Shown: positions 23,749 to 32,842, counted from the stretch's first letter. The stretch: 33,669 nt of DNA from Lachnospiraceae bacterium (GCA_023663655.1 JAMPGZ010000031.1:1-33669); one strand, 5' to 3'. Notes: generated by a model from the sequence alone, not told the origin. Numbers and translations are program-made.

Positions 23749-23791
23749 AACAGGACCGGACAGGCTATTTAGCCGCGACGGTCCTGTTTTT
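23749..23791 (+). terminator. Terminator of the rpoN-purE-ispG operon
   Basis: AACAGGACCG (23749-23758) pairs perfectly with CGGTCCTGTT (23779-23788), followed by T-rich sequence. The 20-base loop can form an inner stem (GGCT/AGCC). The 3' arm lies in the last codons of the convergent CPBP gene. Confidence 0.85.
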
Positions 23792-24640
23792 CCATATTGC
23801 CCATATAACTCCGGCAGAAGCGGCGAGGCTTATGATGCAGATTATGATGCTTCCTGCGGTGTTGCCGTCTCCAAGATGGTTGAGGTCAGTTCCGCAGTTG
23901 AGATTGCGGTTTACGAGCCAAAAATTGAGCACTACAAGCGAGTTGTTGAGAGCATGGGCAAACATTGAGAGGCGCAGTGAGCCGCTCCACACTACAAGGT
24001 AGCCGAAATATGCACCCATCAGCAGCCGAGGGAAGAAGCCGAAGAATTGCAGGTGGACGGCGCTGAAGATGAATGCCGCCGACCATATAGCGAGATGTTT
24101 GTTGCCGAATTTTGATAGCAACAGCCGTTGCAGTCCTCCACGGAAGAAAAGTTCCTCGGCGATGCCGGTCAATACTCCCACAATCAGGATGGCAGCTATG
24201 AGATCCCACACAGTGCTTCCTCCCATGATCTGCTGAACCATAGCTTGTGCGGCGTTCTCGCTGTCGCGAAGCATGCTCTCAAGTCCCGACCATGACGCGG
24301 GAAGGTGGATTGACTCATTCCAGGCGACAAGGCGGTTCATAGCAGGAATCGATATTATTGCAGTAAGTGTCGTCAAGCCCGTGAGCCGTAGTGTCGGCAC
24401 AGTGTCGATACCTATGTATTTCCACGGGTGAGAACTCACGATGAGCATGGTAAGAACTACCGGCAGAATGAATACTGCGAGATCCTGCACCAGAATCATC
24501 CAGCGTAATGAAGCTGTGGAGTCCGAGCCTATGGCACCCATGACGAGCGATCCGGCGACAGTGAGCAGCACCCACCAGCATACGAGCAGAAACAATCCTT
24601 TGCCCGCGCTGACTCTGAGGTTGGGATCAAGCATGGTCAA
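23765..24640 (-). CDS. CPBP family intramembrane glutamic endopeptidase
   Basis: The 291-residue protein has about eight hydrophobic segments. The CPBP (Abi) motifs are present: EELFFRG (the EExxxR motif, about residue 165), then HLQFFGFF, and FAHALNN near 235 as the FxxxN/HxxxN motif. Members cut substrates in the membrane, such as prenylated CaaX proteins in eukaryotes; bacterial roles include bacteriocin immunity and sigma-factor release, but most are unknown. It overlaps lptB by four bases, so it is part of the udk-lptB operon. Confidence 0.88.
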   Translation of the reverse strand: MTMLDPNLRVSAGKGLFLLVCWWVLLTVAGSLVMGAIGSDSTASLRWMILVQDLAVFILPVVLTMLIVSSHPWKYIGIDTVPTLRLTGLTTLTAIISIPAMNRLVAWNESIHLPASWSGLESMLRDSENAAQAMVQQIMGGSTVWDLIAAILIVGVLTGIAEELFFRGGLQRLLLSKFGNKHLAIWSAAFIFSAVHLQFFGFFPRLLMGAYFGYLVVWSGSLRLSMFAHALNNSLVVLNFWLVNRNLNCGTDLNHLGDGNTAGSIIICIISLAASAGVIWAIWKNRTVAAK

Positions 24641-25455
24641 TTAAATTTTTTGCGATGGAATGTGAAGCCGCGACCTAGATATTTCTCTCTCACGGTAGGA
24701 TTCTCGGCAAGTTCTTCCGAAGTACCTTGGAATAGGATTTTTCCTTCGAAAAGCAGATATGCGCGGTCGGTGATAGAGAGTGTTTCAGGGGCGTTGTGGT
24801 CGGTGATGAGGATGCCGATGTTCTTTTCTTTAAGTCGGTACACCACCTCTTGAATATCCTCCACGGCTATAGGGTCGACTCCGGCAAACGGTTCATCGAG
24901 CATGATGAACTTGGGGTTGATGGCAAGGCATCGGGCTATCTCGGTGCGTCGACGCTCTCCTCCCGACAGGCGGTCGCCAAGGTTTTTCCTCACTTTGTGT
25001 AGGTTGAACTCGGAGATAAGGCTTTCGAGCTTCTCTTTTTGATATTCGCGTGAGGTGTTGGTCATCTCAAGCACGGCGCGGATATTGTCTTCCACGCTTA
25101 GCTTGCGGAACACCGAGGCTTCCTGTGCAAGGTAGCCGATTCCGTTTTGGGCTCGTTTATATACGGGATATTTCGTGATATTCAAGTCGTTGAGGAATAT
25201 TTCACCCTCATTGGGCGTGATAAGCCCCACGGTCATGTAGAAAGTGGTGGTTTTTCCGGCTCCGTTAGGTCCTAACAAACCCACTATCTCTCCTTGCTTC
25301 ACATTGATTGACACATGGTTGACAACGGTGCGTTTGCCATATTTCTTCACGAGATTTTCCGTGCGCAGCACCATGCTCTCATCCATGTGAGCTTCATTTT
25401 CAGCAGTCATTGCCGCTGATGGTTCCGGAGTCAAGTTATCTTCGGTATGTTCCAT
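24637..25455 (-). CDS. lptB: LPS export ABC transporter ATP-binding protein LptB
   Basis: LptB is the cytosolic ATPase of the LptB2FGC complex that pulls LPS from the inner membrane. The 272-residue protein has Walker [11 protein letters not shown]-loop [16 protein letters not shown], signature [16 protein letters not shown] and Walker [14 protein letters not shown], all closely LptB-like. It has about 27 extra N-terminal residues ([16 protein letters not shown]), rich in Glu, Thr and Ala. Later starts at residue 24 or 28 ([14 protein letters not shown], 25374) would give the usual length. It follows udk by one base and overlaps the CPBP gene by four. The lptFGC genes are not in the window. 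Confidence 0.94.
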   Translation of the reverse strand: MEHTEDNLTPEPSAAMTAENEAHMDESMVLRTENLVKKYGKRTVVNHVSINVKQGEIVGLLGPNGAGKTTTFYMTVGLITPNEGEIFLNDLNITKYPVYKRAQNGIGYLAQEASVFRKLSVEDNIRAVLEMTNTSREYQKEKLESLISEFNLHKVRKNLGDRLSGGERRRTEIARCLAINPKFIMLDEPFAGVDPIAVEDIQEVVYRLKEKNIGILITDHNAPETLSITDRAYLLFEGKILFQGTSEELAENPTVREKYLGRGFTFHRKKFN

Positions 25456-25456
25456 T

Positions 25457-26080
25457 TTACAATTGTTTCGCTTTTCGCAGACGTGCTTCTATGTAGTCGG
25501 TCAACAGGTTTATAGCTACAATGTTATTGCCCCCTTGCGGCACTATCAGGTCGGCAAATCGCTTGGATGGCTCGATATACTGCTGGTGCATGGGCTTCAG
25601 TATCGACTCGTAACGGTCGATCACCATCTGTGCGGTTCTTCCGCGTTCGATTATGTCGCGTGAGATGACTCTGATAAGTCGGTCGTCGGCATCTGCATCT
25701 ACAAAAACCTTAACGTCCATGATGTTGCGCATCTCGGGCTGTGTCAGCACGAGAATACCCTCGACAATCACCACGTCACGTGGCTCCACGAGCACGGTTT
25801 CTTTCTGGCGTGTGCAGGTCAGATAGCTGTAGGTGGGCATCTCGATGCTTCGTCCCTCTTTCAGCTCCTCAAGGTGCTTGCGCAGCAATGTCCATTCGAT
25901 AGCTGCAGGCTCGTCGAAGTTAATATTGCACCGCTCCTCGACCGGAACGTGGCTTGAATCTTTATAGTAGGAATCCTGGGGCAGGATTGCCACTTCTCCG
26001 GCAGGGAGGCTGTTGATAATCTTGTTTACAACAGTGGTTTTTCCTGATCCGGTTCCTCCGGCAATACCGATAATTAACAT
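25457..26080 (-). CDS. udk: Uridine kinase
   Basis: Uridine kinase phosphorylates uridine and cytidine to UMP and CMP in pyrimidine salvage. The 207-residue length is normal. The P-loop GGTGSGKTT is at about 9-17. [28 protein letters not shown] and VIVEGILVL follow in the usual order, and RDIIERGRT covers the lid. It leads the udk-lptB-CPBP operon and is divergent from mlaE. Confidence 0.95.
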   Translation of the reverse strand: MLIIGIAGGTGSGKTTVVNKIINSLPAGEVAILPQDSYYKDSSHVPVEERCNINFDEPAAIEWTLLRKHLEELKEGRSIEMPTYSYLTCTRQKETVLVEPRDVVIVEGILVLTQPEMRNIMDVKVFVDADADDRLIRVISRDIIERGRTAQMVIDRYESILKPMHQQYIEPSKRFADLIVPQGGNNIVAINLLTDYIEARLRKAKQL

Positions 26081-26124
26081 ATAGCAGTCAATGTTTATTT
26101 CGCTTAAGAGTTACTTATAACACA

Positions 26125-26155
26125 CAAAGTAAGTAAAAAAAGATTTTACTACAAA
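26125..26155 (-). promoter_or_regulatory. Promoter of the udk operon
   Basis: On the minus strand TTTG (26152-26155), a 19-base spacer and TTACTTTG (26125-26132, one mismatch) give a leader of about 40 bases. Confidence 0.6.
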
Positions 26156-26165
26156 GAAAAATCCT

Positions 26166-26173
26166 TAACTTTG
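26166..26173 (+). promoter_or_regulatory. -7 box of the mlaE-mlaF operon
   Basis: TAACTTTG matches TAnnTTTG and lies 18 bases before the ATG at 26192. The -33 region is T-rich but has no clear TTG. The box covers the alternative TTG start at 26171, which rules that start out. Confidence 0.65.
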
Positions 26174-26191
26174 CGTCATAAAGAATGCTAT

Positions 26192-26941
26192 ATGATCATA
26201 CAATCGTCTTTGACTACTTTCGGGCGTTATTGCCTGTTTATGAAACGGGTGTTCTCCATGCCATTGAAATGGGGAGTATTCGGGCGGAAATTTTTGATGG
26301 AGATCGGTAAGCTTGGCATTGACTCAATACCGCTGACGATTGTGATATCCGTGTTCATCGGTGCGGTGATATGCATCCAGATGCAGCTCAATATGACATC
26401 GCCGATGATGCCTGCTTATTCTACCGGACTTGCTACCCGCGATATCCTGCTGCTGGAATTCAGCTCGGCGGTGCTGTGTCTGATATTATCGGGAAAAGTC
26501 GGCTCCAATATTGCGTCGGAGATAGGAACAATGCGTGTCACCGAGCAGATTGACGCGCTTGAGATAATGGGTATAAACTCGGCTCAGTTCCTGGTGTTGC
26601 CCAAGATTCTCGCCTTCATGTTCTTCATTCCGGTGCTTGTGGTGTTTTCTATCGCAACCGGTCTTTTGGGCGGATGGTTTATTGCCGCTTTCACCGATAT
26701 GATTCCGGTGTCGAGGTATATCTACGGTATTCAGACCATGTTTGTCGAGTGGTATGTGTGGTACACCATAATCAAGGCGTTGGTGTTTTCGGTCATAATC
26801 ACTTCAGTTGCCTCTTTCTTCGGCTATTATGTGAAAGGCGGCGCGCTTGAAGTGGGCAAGGCTTCCACCGATGCCGTGGTAGCGAGTTCCATCCTTATCC
26901 TGTTGTTTGACGTGATTCTCACAAAACTGTTGATGCAATGA
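26192..26941 (+). CDS. mlaE: MlaE-type ABC transporter permease
   Basis: MlaE is the inner-membrane permease of the Mla phospholipid transport system. The 249-residue protein has the family's membrane segments and its motif VGSNIASEIGTMRVTEQIDALEIMG, with FGYYVKGGALEVGKASTDAVV near the end. I start at 26192 (MIIQSSLTTFGRYC). The frame extends upstream to a TTG at 26171, but that lies within the promoter box. The stop overlaps the mlaF ATG by four bases. The MlaD-type substrate-binding protein usually linked to this pair is not next to it. Confidence 0.93.
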   Translation: MIIQSSLTTFGRYCLFMKRVFSMPLKWGVFGRKFLMEIGKLGIDSIPLTIVISVFIGAVICIQMQLNMTSPMMPAYSTGLATRDILLLEFSSAVLCLILSGKVGSNIASEIGTMRVTEQIDALEIMGINSAQFLVLPKILAFMFFIPVLVVFSIATGLLGGWFIAAFTDMIPVSRYIYGIQTMFVEWYVWYTIIKALVFSVIITSVASFFGYYVKGGALEVGKASTDAVVASSILILLFDVILTKLLMQ

Positions 26942-27708
26942 TCGAGGTTAAAGATATTGAGAAATCCTTTGACGGAGTAAAGGTGCTCAAAGGGGTGAGC
27001 GCGGTGTTTGAAACCGGCAAGACCAATCTTATAATAGGTCAGAGCGGTTCAGGAAAAACAGTGTTGATGAAGTCGCTTGTGGGACTCGTGCATCCTGAAA
27101 AGGGCGAGATACTTTACGATGGCAGAAACTTGATGGAGATGGACCGCAATCAGGTTCAGGAGCTGCGCACCGAGATAGGAATGCTTTTTCAGGGATCGGC
27201 GTTGTTTGACTCTGAGACAGTGCTCGGCAATGTGGAGTTTCCGTTGATGATGTACACCAACATGAGTGTCGCGGAGCGTCGCGAACGAGCTCAGTTCTGT
27301 CTTGAACGAGTGGGGCTGAAAGGTGCCGATGAAAAATATCCCAGCGAGATATCGGGAGGTATGCAGAAACGTGTGGCTATCGCCCGTGCAATAGCGCTCA
27401 ACCCTAAATATCTGTTTTGCGATGAGCCCAATTCGGGTCTTGACCCAAAGACATCGATCCTTATCGACGAGCTTCTGAGCGATATCACTCACGAGTATAA
27501 GATGACAACGGTCATCAACACTCATGATATGAACTCGGTGCTCGGAATCGGTGAAAATATCGTCTTTATCAACAAGGGCTACCGTGAATGGGTGGGAAAC
27601 AAGGAACTGATTTACGAGACTACCAATGAAGCGTTGTCCAATTTCGTATTTGCCACCGACCTCTTTCAGAAAGTGAAAGAATACGTGCTGCACAACGGGC
27701 ATCGTTGA
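26938..27708 (+). CDS. mlaF: MlaF-type ABC transporter ATP-binding protein
   Basis: The 256-residue ATPase partners MlaE. Walker A is GQSGSGKT (34-41), the signature is ISGGMQKRVAIARA, and Walker B is YLFCDEPNSGLDP, with the switch His in NTHDMNSV. The ISGGMQKR form is typical of the MlaF branch. It starts within the mlaE stop and ends 18 bases before a strong terminator. Confidence 0.94.
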   Translation: MIEVKDIEKSFDGVKVLKGVSAVFETGKTNLIIGQSGSGKTVLMKSLVGLVHPEKGEILYDGRNLMEMDRNQVQELRTEIGMLFQGSALFDSETVLGNVEFPLMMYTNMSVAERRERAQFCLERVGLKGADEKYPSEISGGMQKRVAIARAIALNPKYLFCDEPNSGLDPKTSILIDELLSDITHEYKMTTVINTHDMNSVLGIGENIVFINKGYREWVGNKELIYETTNEALSNFVFATDLFQKVKEYVLHNGHR

Positions 27709-27726
27709 TTTTTCATGGTCAAATAA

Positions 27727-27762
27727 AAGATAGATGGGACGCAATTGCGTCCCATCTATCTT
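27727..27762. terminator. Bidirectional terminator between mlaF and the CNNM gene
   Basis: A perfect 36-base palindrome centred at GCAATTGC (27741-27748), with A-rich sequence upstream and T after it. It serves mlaF on the plus strand and the CNNM gene on the minus strand. Confidence 0.88.
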
Positions 27763-27770
27763 GATGTATC

Positions 27771-28796
27771 TTATTCAGATGAAGGAGTGAATTTTTCACG
27801 AGCGAGCACTTGCAGATCCTCGGTGGTGTCGCATTCATCCACAATCTCAACTCCGAGCATGGTTTCAATGACATCCTCCATTGTGACGATGCCGCGCATA
27901 CATCCATATTCATCGGTTATGACCGAGATGTGCTCTTTGTGTTCAAGCATCTTTTGCCATATATCCGACACCTTGTCGGTCTCCTTGAAGTATAGTATTG
28001 GACGCAGAATCTCGTTCACGATAGAGGAGAACTGGTCTTGTGACAGTTTTTCAAGTACGGTCATTCTTCTTACATATCCAATTATGAACTCTCGTTGATC
28101 GTCATAAACGGGGATGCGTGAATACGGCATGAGGCTCTTGTCGTCGTAGAATTCTTTAAGTGTCATGTCCTTCGGGACTGATGAGACTACCACAAACGGG
28201 GTCATGATCTCCTTGGCGCTCACGTTGACAAGCTTAAGGAAATTTTGGATGGTTTTATTTTCCGATATGTTGAATACACCCTCGTTGGCTCCCACATTGA
28301 CCATGGCGGCGACCTCTTCGCGGCTCACAGTTAGAGGCTGTATTTTAGGAGAGAAGCACTTTGTGAGCAGTTCCGAGAGCCACACCAGCGGATAGGTTAT
28401 GACAATAAGCACTTTTATGGTTTTTGCTGATGGCATCGCCAGCGCCCTCCAGTAGGAAGCGCCGATTGTCTTGGGGATTATTTCAGAGAGGACGAGAATA
28501 AGGAGTGTAAGTATCGCCGAGATTATGCCGAAATAGGCTTCGCCAAACACTTTCACGGATTCCGAGCCTACACCGGCGGCGCCGATTGTGTGTGCCACGG
28601 TATTTAGCGTGAGGATCGCCGCTACGGGGCGGTCTACATTGGTTTTGTATTTCATCATCAACGGGGCGGTTTTATTCCCCTTTTCCTCCATCATTGATAT
28701 GAAGGACACCGGAGTGGATAGAAGCACGGCTTCAAGCACTGAACACATAAAGGAGATTGCGAGAGCTCCGAAAAGATATAATAATATTATTGTCAT
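27771..28796 (-). CDS. CNNM/CBS-domain membrane protein (CorC/HlyC-like, possible metal-ion transporter)
   Basis: The 341-residue protein has an N-terminal CNNM (DUF21) membrane domain (about 1-165) with four hydrophobic segments and the SEIIPKTIGA motif. Two CBS domains (about 195-315) follow, seen in IMTPFVVVSSVP, YSRIPVYDDQREFIIGYV and ISVITDEYGCMRGIVTMEDVIE. It stops after the CBS pair, so the C-terminal CorC_HlyC domain of longer family members is missing. CNNM proteins take part in Mg2+ or Co2+ transport; Bacteroidetes GldE is a longer relative. The shortness argues against calling it GldE. Confidence 0.9.
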   Translation of the reverse strand: MTIILLYLFGALAISFMCSVLEAVLLSTPVSFISMMEEKGNKTAPLMMKYKTNVDRPVAAILTLNTVAHTIGAAGVGSESVKVFGEAYFGIISAILTLLILVLSEIIPKTIGASYWRALAMPSAKTIKVLIVITYPLVWLSELLTKCFSPKIQPLTVSREEVAAMVNVGANEGVFNISENKTIQNFLKLVNVSAKEIMTPFVVVSSVPKDMTLKEFYDDKSLMPYSRIPVYDDQREFIIGYVRRMTVLEKLSQDQFSSIVNEILRPILYFKETDKVSDIWQKMLEHKEHISVITDEYGCMRGIVTMEDVIETMLGVEIVDECDTTEDLQVLAREKFTPSSE

Positions 28797-28900
28797 AAAT
28801 TAGGGTATAGGTGAAAACTGCCGACTGTGGCGATGCGAGTATATTTCGCTTTCGTCTTGTCGGTTGATTGAATAGGGGAGAGATGGATGGGCAGAGTGTG

Positions 28901-29182
28901 CTATTCGATGATTGTGAGGAATTTAATCCATAGATGTGCTGTCAATACATTTGAAAGCGGATTCCGGCAAGGCTGCGACCGGTTTATGATGTGCTGCGTC
29001 GCGGTGAAGGTTTTGCTTTTGCTTTCTGTGACTTTGAAGCTGACAGTCTCTTGTGTGGAGGTTTCGACGCATTCTATCTCAGCTTCCTGTTCAAATTCAG
29101 ATATTTCTGAACAGTCACCATGTATCGGGACAAGAAGCAGTGCGGCTAATAAGCATAATATGAATTCAATGTGTCGAGCCAT
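28901..29182 (-). CDS. Small secreted protein of unknown function
   Basis: The 93-residue frame starts MARHIEFILCLLAALLLVPIHG, a good signal peptide. The mature part has an acidic first half (EISEFEQEAEIECVETS) and a basic, polar second half ending in a hydrophobic WIKFLTIIE. Two Cys remain after the signal, plus one near the cleavage site. I do not recognise a family. A consensus -7 box lies five bases before the ATG (29188-29195). It is the only plausible gene in the 735 bases between the CNNM gene and metK. Confidence 0.5.
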   Translation of the reverse strand: MARHIEFILCLLAALLLVPIHGDCSEISEFEQEAEIECVETSTQETVSFKVTESKSKTFTATQHIINRSQPCRNPLSNVLTAHLWIKFLTIIE

Positions 29183-29187
29183 TTTTG

Positions 29188-29217
29188 CAAATATAGTTAA
29201 AATTCATATAAAAACAG
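29188..29217 (-). promoter_or_regulatory. Promoter of the small secreted protein
   Basis: TATATTTG (29188-29195, minus strand) matches TAnnTTTG. CTG (29215-29217), one mismatch from TTG, lies 19 bases upstream. The leader would be about two bases. Confidence 0.5.
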
Positions 29218-29332
29218 TGGGCTTTCTACATTATCCAACAAATTATTATAGCCTATTGTTTCCCTGTCTCTTAAGTGGCTCACGGGCACAATATTGAAAC
29301 AGTCGGTTAATTGAATAGTTAAAAGAGAAAAA

Positions 29333-29367
29333 TTTGTTCGCGGTGTCAGAATTATTTGCTAATTTTG
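29333..29367 (+). promoter_or_regulatory. Promoter of metK
   Basis: TTTG (29333-29336), 23 bases and TAATTTTG (29360-29367). Transcription would start near 29372, just before the riboswitch, giving a leader of about 160 bases. Confidence 0.65.
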
Positions 29368-29377
29368 CATCCTGAAT

Positions 29378-29440
29378 CGGATATTGCATCCGGGTGGAGA
29401 AATTTGGCTGCTTGCAACCACTGAAAAAAATGCTAAAACC
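29378..29440 (+). ncRNA. SAM-II riboswitch in the metK leader
   Basis: The layout matches the SAM-II (SAM/alpha) aptamer. P1 is GGTGG (29393-29397) with CCACT (29418-29422). In the loop, TTTGGC (29403-29408) can form the P2 pseudoknot with GCTAAA (29432-29437), six pairs including one G-U. The conserved TTGCAA before the 3' arm of P1, the A-rich linker (TGAAAAAAA) and GCTAAAA are all in place. A small hairpin CGGAT/ATCCG (29378-29392) precedes it. SAM-II binds S-adenosylmethionine, the product of MetK, and the usual logic is that bound SAM turns the gene off. I recognised it by motif and pairing, without a covariance search. Confidence 0.85.
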
Positions 29441-29465
29441 GCGTTTGGTTTTCCTGTTTTTTTCG

Positions 29466-29506
29466 CTCCGTCCGTGATAGAATTGCGGTTCGGAGATTTT
29501 TATTTT
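29466..29506 (+). terminator. Possible attenuator hairpin between the riboswitch and metK
   Basis: CTCCG (29466-29470) pairs with CGGAG (29491-29495), and CCG (29472-29474) with CGG (29486-29488). ATTTTTATTTT follows. It lies between the aptamer and the ATG, where an expression platform is expected. The pairing is good but the loop is long. Confidence 0.5.
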
Positions 29507-29531
29507 AGGACAATTAAAAAACACAGGGTTT

Positions 29532-30815
29532 ATGAAAAATTATCTTTTTACATCCGAGTCAGTTTCTGAAGGACATCCTGATAAAGTGGCTGACCAGATT
29601 TCTGATGCCGTTCTTGATGAATTTCTTGCCTATGATCCATCATCGAAGGTGGCTTGCGAAACTCTTGTGACCACAGGTCAGGTGGTGATTGCCGGAGAAG
29701 TTAAGAGTAACGCTTACGTTGACCTCATGGAGGTGACCCGTGGAGTGATCAATAGAATAGGCTATAACCGCAGCGAGTTGATGTTTGACGGCAATGCTTG
29801 CGGTGTTTTCTCCGCTCTGCATGAACAGAGCGCCGATATAAACCGTGGTGTTGAACGCGAAAATGCCGAGGAGCAGGGTGCCGGCGACCAGGGTATGATG
29901 TTTGGTTATGCTTGCGACGAGACTCCCAATTATATGCCGCTTGCGATTGATCTTAGCCATCTTCTGCTCAGAGAGCTTTCTGAGGTGCGTCGTGAAGGCA
30001 AGGTGATGACCTACTTGCGTCCTGATGCCAAGAGCCAGGTGACAATTGAATATACTCCGCAAGGTGAGCCTGTGCGTGTGCACACCATCGTTATTTCCAC
30101 TCAGCACGACGATTTCATTTCGCCTGAGGAAGCCGGTTCGGTGGAAGAGGCTGACCGCAGGATGCTTGCCAAGATTAAGCAGGATGTGGAGGAGATTTTG
30201 CTTCCGAGAGTTAAGGCGAAGTTGTCGGATGGTGTAAAGGCTATGTTTGACGAAAATCTTATACTTCATGTCAACCCCACCGGCAAATTTGTGATCGGAG
30301 GCCCTCATGGCGACACCGGTCTCACCGGTCGCAAGATTGTAGTCGACACTTACGGTGGTAAGGGTGCTCACGGCGGTGGCGCGTTCTCAGGCAAGGATCC
30401 GTCGAAAGTTGACCGCTCGGCGGCATACGCTGCTCGTCATATAGCCAAGAATCTCGTGGCTGCCGGAGTGGCTCGTGAAGCTCTTGTGCAGGTGGCTTAC
30501 GCTATCGGTGTGGCTGAGCCTGTGAGCCTGTATGTGAACACTCGCGGCTCGGCGAAGGTGAACATGAGCGACGGGGAGATTTCTGAACGCGTGAAAAAGC
30601 TGTTTGATATGCGTCCCTACGCTATCGAGAAGCGTTTGAAGCTGCGTGCCCCCATCTATCAGGAGACAGCCGCTTACGGTCATGTGGGACGCGAGCCGAT
30701 GACTGTGACAAAAGTGTTCAATTCCAAGTATGAGGGCAAGAAAGAGATTGAAGTCGAACTCTTCACTTGGGAAAAACTCGATATGGTCGACGCGATAAAG
30801 AAAGAATTTGCATAA
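29532..30815 (+). CDS. metK: S-adenosylmethionine synthetase
   Basis: MetK makes S-adenosylmethionine from methionine and ATP, supplying methyl groups to the cell. The 427-residue protein has the expected signatures: [20 protein letters not shown] near the N-terminus, [12 protein letters not shown] as the first family signature, and [19 protein letters not shown] as the second (P-loop). Slightly longer than the 380-400 residues of E. coli-type enzymes, it is in the usual range for Bacteroidetes. The gene stands alone, with its own promoter, a SAM-II riboswitch in the leader and two terminators behind it. Confidence 0.98.
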   Translation: MKNYLFTSESVSEGHPDKVADQISDAVLDEFLAYDPSSKVACETLVTTGQVVIAGEVKSNAYVDLMEVTRGVINRIGYNRSELMFDGNACGVFSALHEQSADINRGVERENAEEQGAGDQGMMFGYACDETPNYMPLAIDLSHLLLRELSEVRREGKVMTYLRPDAKSQVTIEYTPQGEPVRVHTIVISTQHDDFISPEEAGSVEEADRRMLAKIKQDVEEILLPRVKAKLSDGVKAMFDENLILHVNPTGKFVIGGPHGDTGLTGRKIVVDTYGGKGAHGGGAFSGKDPSKVDRSAAYAARHIAKNLVAAGVAREALVQVAYAIGVAEPVSLYVNTRGSAKVNMSDGEISERVKKLFDMRPYAIEKRLKLRAPIYQETAAYGHVGREPMTVTKVFNSKYEGKKEIEVELFTWEKLDMVDAIKKEFA

Positions 30816-30834
30816 ATCACGTGATTAAGATAAA

Positions 30835-30875
30835 AGGGGGGGGATGATGTGCCATCGACGCATCATCCCCCTTTC
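30835..30875. terminator. First terminator after metK, also serving the ABC-F gene
   Basis: GGGGGATGATG (30839-30849) pairs with CATCATCCCCC (30861-30871), flanked by AAAA upstream and TTTCTT downstream. It therefore works in both directions. Confidence 0.85.
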
Positions 30876-30882
30876 TTGTAGT

Positions 30883-30909
30883 GTCGCCACCTGTGGCGGC
30901 CATTTTTTT
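30883..30909 (+). terminator. Second terminator after metK
   Basis: GTCGCCAC (30883-30890) pairs with GTGGCGGC (30893-30900) with one wobble and is followed by seven T at 30903-30909. Two terminators in tandem follow metK. Confidence 0.75.
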
Positions 30910-30980
30910 GACTCCACCCCAAGTGACTGTCGTGTTGATATGTCGCCATGAATGGACGACCCTACTGTGTATTCGTGTTG

Positions 30981-32759
30981 TTAGATTTCCGACAACTCCA
31001 GCCAACGCATCTCTTTCTCGTCAAGCAGGCTCTTCACCTCTTCATATCGGGCCGATTTAGCCACGATATCATCGACTTCTCCGCTGTTGAAAGCAGCTTC
31101 CAGCTCCTCCTTTTCAGCGGTGAGCTTTTCGATTTCATCCATGAGGCTGTCAAATTCACGCTGTTCTTTAAACGATAATTTGCGTTTGCGGTTCACCTCT
31201 TTTTCAGCGGTTGATGTTGATGATGCTTTTGTATCGGTAGCTGTGGACTGCTGGGCTTGCAAAGCCGCCCATTCACGGTAATCGCTGTATCCTCCCGGGA
31301 AATCTTTTATTTTGCCGTCGCCTTCAAATACAAACAGATGGTCGACTATGCTGTCGAGGAAGAAGCGGTCATGGCTTATGACGATAAGGCAACCGTTGAA
31401 TGACCGCAGATAGTCCTCAAGTATTCCGAGGGTCACAATATCGAGGTCGTTGGTGGGCTCGTCGAGAATCAGGAAGTTGGGCGAGCGCATCAGTACCGTG
31501 GCGAGATGCAGGCGTGCCCTTTCGCCGCCGCTCAGTGTGTGGATATACTTTTGCTGGTCGGCAGGGGAGAAGAGGAAGTGCGACAGGAACTGCATCGGCG
31601 AGTAGCGCACGTCGCCGTTCACCACAATGTCATCGGCGAGCTCAGTCACAGCGTCGATCACTTTCTTATTTTCGTCAAACGCGATCCCCTCCTGGCTGTA
31701 GTAGCCGAATTTCACGGTCTCTCCCACATTCCACTCGCCGGAGTCGGGAGCGATGAGTCCTTGCAGCATTTTGATGAATGTGGACTTTCCCACTCCGTTG
31801 TGTCCTATGATACCGAGTTTCTCGTATCGGGCAAATGTGTAGGTGAAGTCATCGAGAATCACTGTATCGCCGAAACGCTTGTTCACCCCGACAGCTTCAA
31901 ATATCTTCGACCCTATGTAGGATGACTTCACGTTGAGGCTTATGTTATCTTCCTGAAGATTCACCTGCGACCGTTTTTTCAGGTCATAGAATGCGTCTAT
32001 ACGGTATTTTGCTTTTCCGGCACGGGCTTGCGGCTGCCGGCGCATCCATTCCTGCTCTTTACGCAGGGTGTTTTTTACTTTGGCAAGTTCCGATGACATG
32101 GCATCGATGCGCTCCTGACGGCGGCGCAGATAGTAGTCATAGTTGCCGGCGTAGGTGAATATCTGCTGACGGTCGATCTCGATTATCTTGTTGGTCACAC
32201 GGTCGAGGAAATAGCGGTCGTGGGTCACCATCAGCAGTGTGACGCGTGATTTTTTCAGATAGCCCTCGATCCATTCTATTGACTCAATGTCGAGGTGGTT
32301 GGTAGGCTCGTCTAGAATAATAAGCTCAGGATTGCCGAGTATCACTTTGGCAAGAGCCACACGCTTGCGTTGTCCCCCCGATAGGGTAGATATCAATGCC
32401 TGTGCGTCGGTTATGCCGAGCTGCGACAATTGCCTCACGGCACGGTCGGCATAGTCGGTGTCATGCTCGGTAGTGGCGGTGTGCCCCTCCATCATATACT
32501 CCATAATGGTTCCTGCCGAACCGAAATCGGGATTTTGGTCAAGGATGCCCGTGCGAAGACCGTTGCGGAACACTATGTTGCCTGAATCTGGGCTCTCTTT
32601 GCCGGCGATGATATTAAGCAGAGTGGACTTCCCGGTGCCATTTTTAGCGATTACACCGATTTTATCACCCTCATACACGCCAAAAGTCACATCGGAAAAC
32701 AGGATTCTGTCACCGTAGCTTTTGGTAAGATTGTCAACTTGTAGAAAACTCGTAGCCAT
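30981..32759 (-). CDS. ABC-F family ATPase (Uup-like)
   Basis: ABC-F proteins have two fused ATPase domains, no membrane part, and bind the ribosome. Uup-like members act in translation and ribosome assembly; others protect from antibiotics. The 592-residue protein has Walker A in AKNGTGKST (about 38-46) and GHNGVGKST (about 318). Signatures are LSGGQRKRVALAK and LSGGERARLHLAT, and both Walker B motifs read LDEPTN. The inter-domain linker around 210-270 is rich in Arg, Lys and Gln. A C-terminal coiled coil (about 515-592, KEVNRKRKLSFKEQREFDSLMDE) fits Uup. Length and order are normal. Resistance function is possible but not suggested by context. Confidence 0.92.
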   Translation of the reverse strand: MATSFLQVDNLTKSYGDRILFSDVTFGVYEGDKIGVIAKNGTGKSTLLNIIAGKESPDSGNIVFRNGLRTGILDQNPDFGSAGTIMEYMMEGHTATTEHDTDYADRAVRQLSQLGITDAQALISTLSGGQRKRVALAKVILGNPELIILDEPTNHLDIESIEWIEGYLKKSRVTLLMVTHDRYFLDRVTNKIIEIDRQQIFTYAGNYDYYLRRRQERIDAMSSELAKVKNTLRKEQEWMRRQPQARAGKAKYRIDAFYDLKKRSQVNLQEDNISLNVKSSYIGSKIFEAVGVNKRFGDTVILDDFTYTFARYEKLGIIGHNGVGKSTFIKMLQGLIAPDSGEWNVGETVKFGYYSQEGIAFDENKKVIDAVTELADDIVVNGDVRYSPMQFLSHFLFSPADQQKYIHTLSGGERARLHLATVLMRSPNFLILDEPTNDLDIVTLGILEDYLRSFNGCLIVISHDRFFLDSIVDHLFVFEGDGKIKDFPGGYSDYREWAALQAQQSTATDTKASSTSTAEKEVNRKRKLSFKEQREFDSLMDEIEKLTAEKEELEAAFNSGEVDDIVAKSARYEEVKSLLDEKEMRWLELSEI

Positions 32760-32763
32760 ACTG

Positions 32764-32794
32764 CAAAGTTAACACTTTTCCAGCCAAAGCCCGA
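32764..32794 (-). promoter_or_regulatory. Promoter of the ABC-F gene
   Basis: TAACTTTG (minus strand, 32764-32771) matches the -7 consensus. TCG, one mismatch from TTG, lies 20 bases upstream (32792-32794). Four bases separate the box from the ATG. Confidence 0.6.
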
Positions 32795-32842
32795 TGTTAA
32801 CGCCAAAAATAATCACACACCCCACGCCACCCACATACCCAC

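Noticed and set aside
26171-26191. TTG start upstream of mlaE
   Set aside because: It lies inside the TAACTTTG promoter box, so it cannot be in the transcript.
30814-30827. Palindrome AATCACGTGATT after metK
   Set aside because: Short, directly at the stop codon and beside two proper terminators; most likely chance.
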